From contig NZ_CP117437.1 in the NCBI RefSeq assembly GCF_030687535.1, positions 682,001 through 746,000 of the forward strand: a DNA stretch of 64,000 nucleotides, written 5' to 3'. Below the pieces are notes generated by a model, which saw only the letters and a program-made list of their open reading frames with translations, did not search any database and was not told where the DNA came from. The stretch is from Pseudomonas sp. FP2335 (GTDB lineage Bacteria > Pseudomonadota > Gammaproteobacteria > Pseudomonadales > Pseudomonadaceae). Shown in pieces: positions 1 to 7,186 of the stretch. A program made the translations under genes and the position numbers. Position 1 is the stretch's first letter. Every line of letters begins with the position of its first letter.

Positions 1-149
1 TGCGCCACGCTCTGTCGGCGTGATCGCTCGAAGTTGTGAGTCCCGGACCAAGCAAAAAGTTTTATCGGATTTACCCCGGGCGTCATCAGCGCGACTTGAG
101 GCTGGGTTAGGCTGGCGCTCAAGTGATCAGGTTCGAGGACGTTCGCACC

Positions 150-1040
150 ATGCCGCAGTCGTTAGCCACGCGTTACCCCCTGGTCCTGGTGCCCGGCATG
201 CTTGGGTTTGTGCGTTTGGGGTGGTTCCCGTACTGGTACGGCATCGTCCCGGCATTGCGCGCGGGTGGCGCGCAGGTGTTTGCGGTGCAAGTGGCGCCGC
301 TGGACTCCAGCGAGGTGCGCGGCGAGCAGTTGCTGGTGCAGATCGAGCGTATTCGCCGGGAGACCGGCGCCGACAAGGTCAACCTGATCGGTCATAGCCA
401 GGGCTCGTTGACCGCCCGTTATGCCGCGGCCCAGCGTCCGGAATGGGTGGCCTCGGTGACCTCGGTGGCCGGGCCGAACCATGGCTCGGAACTGGCCGAC
501 CATATCCAGGTTCATTACCCCATCGACGGCGTGAAAGGGCGGATCATCAGCGCCCTGTTTCATCTGGCGGCGTGGGTAATGGGTGCGCTGGAAACCGGCT
601 ATCGCGGGCCGCGCTTCAAGGCGGATTTACAGGCCTCCCACCATTCCCTGACCAGCGCCGGGGTGGCGCTGTTCAATCGTCAGTACCCGCAAGGATTGCC
701 CGAGACCTGGGGCGGGCACGGCGATGAGGTGGTCAACGGGGTGCGTTATTACTCGTGGTCCGGCACCTTGCAGCCGGGCATCACCGATCGCGGCCGCAAC
801 CTGCTCGATGGCACGAACCGCAGCTGTCGCCTGTTCGCCCGCAGCTTTGTTCGTGAGAAGGGCCAGTGCGATGGCATGGTCGGGCGCTACAGTTCACACT
901 TGGGGCTGGTGATCGGTGATGACTTTCCGTTGGACCACTTTGACATCGTCAACCAGTCCCTCGGCCTGGTGGGCAAGGGGGCCGAGCCGATCCGGTTGTT
1001 TACCGAACATGCCCAAAGGCTCAAGGCCGCCGGGGTCTAA
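150..1040 (+). CDS. Triacylglycerol lipase-like alpha/beta hydrolase (no signal peptide)
   Basis: A 296-aa lipase of the bacterial family I type, predicted to hydrolyse acylglycerol esters. The N-terminal strand and oxyanion region read YPLVLVPGMLGF. The nucleophile elbow GHSQG places Ser83. The C-terminal DGMVGRYSSHLG segment gives Asp241 and LDHFDIVNQ gives His263, completing the triad in family order. There is no cleavable signal peptide, unlike secreted LipA-type lipases that need a Lif foldase, and no foldase gene follows, so the enzyme is either cytoplasmic or exported by a signal-less route. I chose ATG 150 because GAGG lies about 12 nt upstream; an in-frame GTG at 123 would add nine residues. 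The gene stands alone and is followed by a REP element. The family is clear; the physiological substrate is unknown. Confidence 0.85.
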   Translation: MPQSLATRYPLVLVPGMLGFVRLGWFPYWYGIVPALRAGGAQVFAVQVAPLDSSEVRGEQLLVQIERIRRETGADKVNLIGHSQGSLTARYAAAQRPEWVASVTSVAGPNHGSELADHIQVHYPIDGVKGRIISALFHLAAWVMGALETGYRGPRFKADLQASHHSLTSAGVALFNRQYPQGLPETWGGHGDEVVNGVRYYSWSGTLQPGITDRGRNLLDGTNRSCRLFARSFVREKGQCDGMVGRYSSHLGLVIGDDFPLDHFDIVNQSLGLVGKGAEPIRLFTEHAQRLKAAGV

Positions 1041-1060
1041 ACAGTTGACTCGGTCCAATT

Positions 1061-1158
1061 GTGGGCTTGCTCGCGAAAGCGGCGGGTCGGCAGCAAATCT
1101 GGCGACTGTTACACCGTATTCGCGAGCAAGCCCGCTCCCACACAAGCCCGCTCCCACA
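1061..1158. repeat. REPIN with slipped left arm and duplicated right tip
   Basis: Two inverted copies of the GTGGGAGCGGGCTTGCTCGCGA family element face each other across a short spacer. The left arm has lost AGCGGG between two GTGGG-like stretches. The right arm ends with a tandem repeat of AAGCCCGCTCCCACA. It sits between the convergent lipase and EamA genes, where it may also act as a hairpin barrier. Confidence 0.85.
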
Positions 1159-1170
1159 TTTTGATCGCGT

Positions 1171-2046
1171 TCAGGCCGCTCTGACCGGCGTGGTCCAGCG
1201 CTCCGACAAAATCACCCCGCCCAGTGTCAGCAAGCCCCCCACCAAGTGATACAGCGCCAGCTCTTCCTTTAGCACCAGCGCCGCAATCAGCGCCGTGATC
1301 AACGGCAGCAAATTGAAAAACAGCGTGGTTCGGCTTGGCCCCAGGGTCTTCACCGAGTGCATCCACGCCAGCGGCGCCAGCATCGAAGCCAGTAGGCAGG
1401 CGTACAACACCAGCGGAATATTCGCCCAGCCCAGCCCGGCCTTTTCCGAGAACACGAACAGCGGAAACAGCACCACCACCGCCACCAGCACCTGCAAGTA
1501 CAGCAACACCAGTGGCGGCAGGCGCAGTTGCCATTTTTTCAGCAAGGTGCTGTAGACCGCGTAGGCCAGGGTGGCGACCAGCATCATCGCATCGCCCAGG
1601 TTGACCCCATGCTGCAGCAACGCACCAAGACTGCCGGACGACACCACCACGACCACCCCGGCAAACGACAGCACGGCCCCCGTGAGCGCGCCGTAGGTCA
1701 GGCGCTGGCCGAGGCTGATGATCGCCGCGGTGAGCGCCATCAGTGGCATCAGCGACAGGATGATGCCCATGTTGGTCGCCGTGGTCAGCGACGCGGCGTA
1801 GTACGCCAGGCTTTGGTACACCGCCATGCCCAGCACGCCAAGGATGCCGATCTTGCCCAGGTTCGGGCGGATCTGCGCCCAGTGGGCGAGCACCGGTTTG
1901 AGCATGAACGGGGTAAACAGCATTGCCGCCAGCAGCCAGCGGTAAAAGCCGATCTCCGAGGGGAAGATCGAACCCACGGCCAACTTGTTGACCACGGTGT
2001 TGCCGGCCCAAATGAAGATGGCCAGCAGGGGATACGCGTATTGCAT
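1171..2046 (-). CDS. EamA-family (DMT superfamily) transporter
   Basis: A 291-aa inner-membrane protein with about ten hydrophobic helices in two EamA repeats. The first repeat begins YAYPLLAIFIWAGNTVVNKLAV, where the W-x-G-N-x-V segment is typical of EamA exporters. The second repeat contains ASMLAPLAWMHSVKTLGPSRTT followed by LLPLITALIAALVLKEEL, the characteristic Pro/Glu-containing final helix pair. Members export amino acids or other small metabolites; the substrate cannot be read from sequence. The start at 2046 puts the Met directly before the first helix; a longer reading would add a non-conserved polar stretch that crosses the operator palindrome. It is divergent from the AraC-type regulator pseudogene next door, which probably controlled it. 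Confidence 0.85.
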   Translation of the reverse strand: MQYAYPLLAIFIWAGNTVVNKLAVGSIFPSEIGFYRWLLAAMLFTPFMLKPVLAHWAQIRPNLGKIGILGVLGMAVYQSLAYYAASLTTATNMGIILSLMPLMALTAAIISLGQRLTYGALTGAVLSFAGVVVVVSSGSLGALLQHGVNLGDAMMLVATLAYAVYSTLLKKWQLRLPPLVLLYLQVLVAVVVLFPLFVFSEKAGLGWANIPLVLYACLLASMLAPLAWMHSVKTLGPSRTTLFFNLLPLITALIAALVLKEELALYHLVGGLLTLGGVILSERWTTPVRAA

Positions 2047-2085
2047 TGAAAGAAACCAGGTGTGTTGATGAGGGGCGATTATCCC

Positions 2086-2141
2086 TTGTCTGGATCGCAG
2101 CCTATACTGCGATCCGGACAAATGACTGATGTATCCAGACA
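2086..2141. promoter_or_regulatory. Inverted-repeat operator between EamA transporter and AraC-type regulator
   Basis: Arms TTGTCTGGATCGCAG (2086-2100) and CTGCGATCCGGACAA (2107-2121) are inverted repeats with one mismatch over 15 nt and a 6-nt spacer. A third half-site resembling TATCCAGACAA lies at 2131-2141. The position between divergent genes suggests the binding site of the adjacent AraC-family regulator; no binding data exist here. Confidence 0.55.
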
Positions 2142-2932
2142 ACATGGCCAAGCACAACGTACGCCTCCCGGATTTCCCCCAACTGCCGAGCCCGGTGTAC
2201 TTCCGCTATTCGGATTTTGCCCCCGACACCGAATGCACCCCGCACCGGCACGGCTGGGGTTCGCTGGATTACTCCGCCAGCGGCGTGATGCGTATGGAAG
2301 TGGCCGGCAATCGCTTTATGTCGCCACCGCAGTACGCGGTGTGGGTGCCGCCGCACACCGAGCACAGTTCTTACAACGCCTAGGCGATTGTCTACCACTC
2401 GGTGGGGCTGGCTCCGGCGCTCTGCGCGCAACTGCCGCAGCAACCCTGCACCCTGGCGATCAGCGACATCCTCAAGGCGATCCTCAGCGACTTCGCCCGG
2501 CGCGACGTGAACATCCCGCAGAGCGAAGCCGACATCCGCCTGGCCCAGGTGCTGGTGGACCAACTCAAGCAGGCGCCGATCCACAATTGTTTCTTGCCCT
2601 ACGCCCGCCACCCCGGCCTGCTCGGTGTGCTCGAAGGCATGCAGGCCGACCCCGGCGACAACCGCCCGCTGGCCCACTGGGCGGCGCACGTGCACGTCAG
2701 CGAACGCACCCTGGCGCGCCAGTTCGTGCGCGAGTTGGGCATGAGCTTTGGCGAATGGCGCCAGCGTCTGCGCTACCTTGCGGCTATCGAGGCGCTAAAC
2801 AGCGAACACAGCGTGCAACACGTGGCCTTCGACCTGGGCTACAGCACTGCCTCGGCCTTTATTGCGATGTTCCAACGCCACGCCGGTTGCACCCCGGAGC
2901 AGTACCGGCGGACCACGATTCGTGGTGGGTGA
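2129..2932 (+). pseudogene. AraC-family regulator interrupted by an in-frame amber codon
   Basis: The reading frame encodes an AraC-type regulator of about 267 aa. A cupin-like N-terminal sensor domain (TPHRHGWGSLDYSASGVMRM, then WVPPHTEHSSYNA) is followed in the same frame by a C-terminal AraC DNA-binding domain. Its two helix-turn-helices are HVHVSERTLARQFVRELG and VQHVAFDLGYSTASAFIAMF, ending CTPEQYRR. TAG at 2381-2383 breaks the frame after residue 84, and downstream coding resumes without a frame change (AIVYHSVGL...). A single CAG-to-TAG change would explain this. The start is uncertain: ATG 2129 or ATG 2144, neither with a clear ribosome site. Unless the amber is suppressed or is a sequencing error, only the sensor domain is made and the DNA-binding domain is lost. 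Confidence 0.8.
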
Positions 2933-3003
2933 AGATGTAACAGGGTTTGACTACACTGCAGGGTAGGCCGTGCCCCTCGGTACGGTAACAGGGAGAAAAC
3001 TCC

Positions 3004-3306
3004 ATGAAGATGCTGCGAATTCCGTTGTTGATGATGGGCCTGCTGCTGTGTTCCCAGGGCTTTGCCGCCACCGCCCAGCAGAACAAAATGACCACGTGCA
3101 ACGCCGAAGCCACCACCAAGACCCTCAAGGGTGACGAACGCAAGGCGTTCATGAAAACCTGCCTGTCGGCCCCGGCGGCCAATGACGCCAAGACCCTGAC
3201 GCCGCAGCAGCAGAAGATGAAAGACTGCAATGCCTCGGCGAAGACCAAGGCGCTGACTGGCGATGCGCGCAAGACCTTTATGAGCACTTGCCTCAAAGGC
3301 AACTGA
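3004..3306 (+). CDS. PsiF-family small periplasmic protein
   Basis: A 100-aa protein with an N-terminal signal peptide (MKMLRIPLLMMGLLLCSQGFA). Two PsiF repeats follow, each with the pattern K-M-x-x-C-N-A...K-A/T-L-x-G-D-x-R-K-x-F-M-x-T-C-L, at about residues 28-54 and 70-98, and each contains two cysteines. The family is named after a phosphate-starvation-inducible E. coli gene, but no biochemical role is established. AGGGAG lies 6-11 nt before ATG 3004. I see no convincing Pho box in the 70 nt upstream. The gene is monocistronic and ends just before a REPIN. Confidence 0.85.
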   Translation: MKMLRIPLLMMGLLLCSQGFAATAQQNKMTTCNAEATTKTLKGDERKAFMKTCLSAPAANDAKTLTPQQQKMKDCNASAKTKALTGDARKTFMSTCLKGN

Positions 3307-3320
3307 CAGCGCACATACCC

Positions 3321-3410
3321 TGTGGGAGCGGGCTTGCTCGCGAAAGCGGTGGGTCAGTCAACAAATCTGGCGACTGATACACCGCTTTCGCGAGCAAGCC
3401 CGCTCCCACA
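3321..3410. repeat. REPIN (inward-facing REP pair)
   Basis: TGTGGGAGCGGGCTTGCTCG at the left end and its reverse complement at the right end enclose an imperfectly palindromic spacer. This is the standard fluorescens-group REPIN form. It lies between psiF and the AI-2E permease gene. Confidence 0.9.
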
Positions 3411-3501
3411 TTGACGGTGTTCACAATTTTCAGAGCTCTCGCTTGATTCCCTCAAGGCTGGCAGACTGCCCATCCTTTAACGCCGTTTGTTTTGAGGCTG
3501 T

Positions 3502-4515
3502 ATGCCAACGTTTTCTCAGCGTCCTGTGTTGTTGCTGGCCAGCTACATCATCATTTTCGGCGGTTTGCTGCTGGTGCTGCCGCTCAAGCTGCTGCCCAGC
3601 CTGTTGGCCGGCCTGTTGGTGTATGAACTGGTCAACATGCTCACCCCCCAACTGCAACGGCTGATCGAAGGCCGGCGTGCGCGCTGGTTGGCGGTGGCCT
3701 TGCTCGGCACTTTGATCGTCAGCGTGCTGACCCTGATTTTTGCCGGTGCCATCAGCTTCCTGCTCCACGAAGCGGAAAACCCCGGGGCTTCCCTCGACAA
3801 ATTCATGGGCGTGGTTGATCGCGCACGCGGCCAATTGCCGCCGTTTATCGACGCCTACCTGCCCGCCAGTGCCGCCGAATTCCGCGTGGCCATCGGCGAC
3901 TGGATGAGCAAGCACCTGAGCGAACTGCAATTGGTCGGCAAAGACGCCGCCCACATGTTCGTCACCCTGCTGATCGGCATGGTGCTCGGCGCGATCATCG
4001 CCCTACAGCGCGTGCCCGACCTGACCAAACGCAAACCCCTTGCCGCCGCGCTGTTCGACCGCCTGCACCTGTTGGTCCAGGCCTTTCGCAACATCGTCTT
4101 CGCCCAGATCAAGATCGCCGCGCTCAACACCGCCTTCACCGCCGTATTCCTCGCCGTGGTGTTGCCGTTGTGCGGGATTCACCTGCCGCTGACCAAAACC
4201 CTGATCGTGCTGACCTTCCTGCTCGGCCTGCTGCCGGTGATCGGCAACCTGATGTCCAACACGCTGATCACCATCGTCGCGCTGTCCCTGTCGATCTGGG
4301 TGGCGGTGGCGGCGCTGGGCTATTTGATCGTGATCCACAAGGTCGAGTACTTCCTCAACGCGCGGATCGTCGGCGGGCAGATCAGTGCCAAGTCGTGGGA
4401 GTTGTTGCTGGCGATGCTGGTGTTCGAGGCGGCGTTCGGCTTGCCCGGTGTGGTGGCGGGGCCGATTTATTATGCGTATCTCAAAAGTGAGCTGAAGCTT
4501 GGGGGGATGGTTTAA
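3502..4515 (+). CDS. AI-2E family transporter (PerM/TqsA-like permease)
   Basis: A 337-aa polytopic membrane protein of the AI-2E exporter/PerM superfamily. Two N-terminal helices (LLLASYIIIFGGLLLVLPLKLLP) are followed by a pair around residues 65-95, a soluble amphipathic segment (about 95-145) and four to five C-terminal helices. These include LIVLTFLLGLLPVIGNLMSNTL, which carries the family's conserved P-x-x-G-N region. Members export autoinducer-2 or act as Na+/H+ antiporters or channels; which applies here cannot be told. ATG 3502 has GAGG upstream. It is alone between two REP elements. Confidence 0.85.
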   Translation: MPTFSQRPVLLLASYIIIFGGLLLVLPLKLLPSLLAGLLVYELVNMLTPQLQRLIEGRRARWLAVALLGTLIVSVLTLIFAGAISFLLHEAENPGASLDKFMGVVDRARGQLPPFIDAYLPASAAEFRVAIGDWMSKHLSELQLVGKDAAHMFVTLLIGMVLGAIIALQRVPDLTKRKPLAAALFDRLHLLVQAFRNIVFAQIKIAALNTAFTAVFLAVVLPLCGIHLPLTKTLIVLTFLLGLLPVIGNLMSNTLITIVALSLSIWVAVAALGYLIVIHKVEYFLNARIVGGQISAKSWELLLAMLVFEAAFGLPGVVAGPIYYAYLKSELKLGGMV

Positions 4516-4540
4516 GGATTGTGTTGCCTGGGCTGGCCTC

Positions 4541-4629
4541 TTCGCGAGCAAGCCCGCTCCCACGCTGACTGTGTTCACAAGTCTAAATGTGTAAACACCG
4601 TAAATGTGGGGGCGGGCTTGCTCGCGAAG
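4541..4629. repeat. Outward-facing REP pair
   Basis: TTCGCGAGCAAGCCCGCTCC at 4541 and GGGGGCGGGCTTGCTCGCGA ending near 4628 have the opposite relative orientation to the usual REPIN. They sit between the convergent AI-2E permease and Hsp70-like genes and could form a terminator-like structure for both. Confidence 0.8.
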
Positions 4630-4656
4630 GGCGCGCCGCAGTCTTTCAGCTAAAAC

Positions 4657-5925
4657 TCAGTAGCCGTACCGCTTGCTCGCCTCAATCGCCAGACCACTGC
4701 CGATACTGCCAAAGATATTGCCTTCCACATGCCGCGCCTTCGGCAACATCGCCGAGATGCTGTGGCGCAGTGCCGGAATCCCGCTGGAACCGCCGGTAAA
4801 GAACACCGTGTCCACCTGCGCCACGCTCACCGAAGCGTCGTTGAGCAACTGCGTCACGCTGCCGCGCACACGCTCCAGCAAGGTATCGATGGACGACTCG
4901 AACAGTGCGCGGCTCAGGTCTACGCTCAGGCCTGGTTCGATGCGGTCCAGCGCGACGTGGCGGCTGTCTTCGTGGGTCAGTTGGATCTTGGTTTCTTCCA
5001 CTTCCATGGCCAACCAGTGCCCGGCGCGCTGTTCGATCAACTTGAACAGGCGGTCGATGCCGCCGGTGTCTTCGATGTCGTAGCGCATGCTGCCCAGGGC
5101 CAACTGGGACTTTTGCGAGTACACCGAGTTGATGGTGTGCCAGGTCGCCAGGTTCATGTGGTGGCTGGTGGGCATGTAGGCGCCGCTCTTCATGCGGCTG
5201 CCGTAGCCGAACAGCGGCATCATGCCGTTCAGCGAGAGCTGTTTGTCGAAGTCGGTCCCGCCGATGTGCACGCCGCCGGTGGCGAGGATGTCGCTCTGGC
5301 GGTTGTCGTTGTGGCGGCGGTCCGGCGACAGGCGCACGAGGGAAAAGTCAGACGTACCACCGCCGATATCGACGATCAGTACCAGCTCTTCCTTCTGGAT
5401 GGTGGACTCGTAGTCGAACGCGGCCGCGATGGGCTCGTACTGGAACGAAATGTCCTTGAAGCCGATCTTGCGCGCCACGTCCACCAGGGTGTTCTCGGCT
5501 TCCTGGTCGGCCATCGGGTCGTCATCGACGAAAAATACCGGGCGGCCCAGCACCACTTCTTCAAACTCACGGCCCGCGTTGGCTTCGGCGCGGCTCTTGA
5601 GCTGGCCGATAAACAGCGCCAGCAGGTCGGTGAACGGCATCGCGGTGCCGAGCACGCTGGTGTCGTGCTTGATCAGCTTGGAACCCAACAGGCTCTTGAG
5701 CGAGCGCATCAGGCGGCCTTCGTAGTTTTCCAGGTACTCGTGCAGCGCCAGGCGACCGTACACCGGGCGGCGTTCCTCGAAGTTGAAGAACACCACCGAC
5801 GGCAGGGTGATCTTGTCGTCCTCCAGCGCAATAAGCGTCTCCTCGCCGGGGCGGATCCAGCCGACGGTGGAGTTGGACGTGCCAAAGTCGATGCCGCAGG
5901 CACGGGCTGGGGATGGGTTGTTCAT
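4657..5925 (-). CDS. Hsp70-family ATPase lacking the substrate-binding domain (YegD-like)
   Basis: A 422-aa protein corresponding to the actin-like ATPase half of Hsp70, against about 640 aa for DnaK. Phosphate-1 motif: GIDFGTSNSTVGW near the N-terminus. Phosphate-2: LVLIVDIGGGTSDFSLVRL. Adenosine motif: TVFFTGGSSGIPALR. Connect regions are present, but no beta-sandwich or lid follows, so it resembles E. coli YegD rather than DnaK. It is probably a cytosolic ATPase with a chaperone-related role. The start at 5925 puts MNNPSPARACGIDFGTSNS at the N-terminus; longer in-frame readings lack similarity. It is divergent from the DnaJ-like gene over 237 nt, a natural functional partner. Confidence 0.85.
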   Translation of the reverse strand: MNNPSPARACGIDFGTSNSTVGWIRPGEETLIALEDDKITLPSVVFFNFEERRPVYGRLALHEYLENYEGRLMRSLKSLLGSKLIKHDTSVLGTAMPFTDLLALFIGQLKSRAEANAGREFEEVVLGRPVFFVDDDPMADQEAENTLVDVARKIGFKDISFQYEPIAAAFDYESTIQKEELVLIVDIGGGTSDFSLVRLSPDRRHNDNRQSDILATGGVHIGGTDFDKQLSLNGMMPLFGYGSRMKSGAYMPTSHHMNLATWHTINSVYSQKSQLALGSMRYDIEDTGGIDRLFKLIEQRAGHWLAMEVEETKIQLTHEDSRHVALDRIEPGLSVDLSRALFESSIDTLLERVRGSVTQLLNDASVSVAQVDTVFFTGGSSGIPALRHSISAMLPKARHVEGNIFGSIGSGLAIEASKRYGY

Positions 5926-6162
5926 GTCTATCGGGTTCCGGTCGAAAAACGGCCGCGCAGTGTATGCCAGTCGGCGGCGGATGCGTAGGCCGGCTATCTG
6001 TAAATACGCCTTGAAAGTGCGGGATTCGCCCCCACATCTGCTGCATACGGTGAATGCCGATAACACTTTGACGCACCCCCTGGCCACAAGACTCAACAGG
6101 TGCAAAGCTGCGCACGTTGTGCCCCGGGCTGTGCGATCTCGATTAAGGATGGTGAACCGCCG

Positions 6163-7101
6163 ATGGATTTCAAAGACTACTACAAGATATTGGGCGTAGA
6201 GCCGACGGCCGACGACAAGGAAATCAAGGCGGCCTACCGCAAGCTCGCGCGTAAATATCACCCCGACGTAAGCAAGGAAAAAGACGCCGAAGCCAAGTTC
6301 AAGGACGCGTCCGAAGCCTACGAAGCGCTCAAGAGCGCCGACAAGCGCGCCGAATACGACGAGCTGCGCAAATACGGCCAGCATGGCCAACCGTTCCAGG
6401 GGCCACCGGGCTGGCAGAGCCGTGGCGGCTTTGGCGGCGGTGGCGGCGGCGAGGACTTCTCGGACTTCTTCAGCTCGATCTTCGGTTCGCGCGGCGACGG
6501 TTTCGGCGGCGGTCAGCGCCGTCCTGCCGGGCGCAAGGGCCAGGACGTGGAGATGCAGCTGTCGGTGTTCCTGGAAGAGACACTCTCTACCGAGTCCAAG
6601 CAAATCAGCTTCCAGGTGCCGCAATACGACGCCTCGGGCCGTCATGTGAGCAACACCACCAAGAGCCTGAACGTGAAGATCCCCGCCGGCGTCGCCGACG
6701 GTGAGCGCATTCGGCTCAAGGGCCAGGGTGCCCCGGGCATTGGCGGTGGTGCCAACGGTGATCTGTACCTGATCATCAAGTTCGCGCCGCATCCGAAGTT
6801 CGAGGTCGATGGCGAAAACCTGATCATCAACCTGCCGCTGGCGCCGTGGGAGTTGGCGTTGGGTGCGGAAGTTGCGGTGCCGACCCTCACCGGCAAGATC
6901 AACCTCAAGGTGCCTGCCGGCAGCCAGAACGGCCAGCGCATGCGTGCCAAGGGCCATGGGTTGCTGAACAAGAGCGGGCAACGCGGTTATCTGTTTATCC
7001 AGCTCAAGGCCGTGATGCCTAAGACGGCCGACGACGAGACAGTCTCCCTGTGGCAGGAACTGGCTAAAAAAGCCGCGTTCAACCCTCGCGAGAATTTCTG
7101 A
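6163..7101 (+). CDS. cbpA: DnaJ-type co-chaperone (CbpA-like)
   Basis: A 312-aa type II Hsp40. The J-domain occupies residues 1-70 with the essential HPD in [18 protein letters not shown] Gly/Phe-rich linker follows ([27 protein letters not shown], written in two parts: [11 protein letters not shown] then [13 protein letters not shown]). Two beta-sandwich peptide-binding domains come next ([36 protein letters not shown]). There is no zinc-finger domain, which separates CbpA from DnaJ. It stimulates Hsp70 ATPases and could work with DnaK or with the truncated Hsp70 encoded divergently. ATG 6163 begins [12 protein letters not shown], the canonical J-domain start. The giant NEL genes follow on the same strand after 85 nt. 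Confidence 0.85.
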   Translation: MDFKDYYKILGVEPTADDKEIKAAYRKLARKYHPDVSKEKDAEAKFKDASEAYEALKSADKRAEYDELRKYGQHGQPFQGPPGWQSRGGFGGGGGGEDFSDFFSSIFGSRGDGFGGGQRRPAGRKGQDVEMQLSVFLEETLSTESKQISFQVPQYDASGRHVSNTTKSLNVKIPAGVADGERIRLKGQGAPGIGGGANGDLYLIIKFAPHPKFEVDGENLIINLPLAPWELALGAEVAVPTLTGKINLKVPAGSQNGQRMRAKGHGLLNKSGQRGYLFIQLKAVMPKTADDETVSLWQELAKKAAFNPRENF

Positions 7102-7113
7102 GGCATCGAGCGC

Positions 7114-7133
7114 CGCGCTAACTATCTAGCGCG
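7114..7133. terminator. Short GC hairpin after the DnaJ-like gene
   Basis: CGCGCTA-ACTATC-TAGCGCG forms a perfect 7-bp stem 12 nt after the DnaJ-like stop. No T-run follows, so termination is only possible. Its core, read on the minus strand (TAGATAGTTAGC), is identical to a 12-nt stretch downstream of the second NEL gene at 21311-21322. Confidence 0.4.
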
Positions 7134-7186
7134 GGCTGCTCCGTCGGGCATGGTGTGCTGACGCTCCCAATCCAAGGAGCTAAGCC

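Noticed and set aside
2933..3003. Pho box upstream of the PsiF-family gene
   Set aside because: GTAACAGGG occurs twice, but about 50 nt apart rather than with the 11-nt period of PhoB sites, and it does not resemble CTGTCAT.
3321..3410. CRISPR array or tRNA from repeated palindromes
   Set aside because: The palindromes are dispersed REP/REPIN elements at unrelated junctions, not regularly spaced direct repeats; no tRNA cloverleaf or CCA-end pattern was recognised anywhere in the window.
4729..5988. 419-codon plus-strand open frame opposite the Hsp70-like gene
   Set aside because: Antisense shadow; the minus-strand protein has all Hsp70 phosphate-binding motifs.
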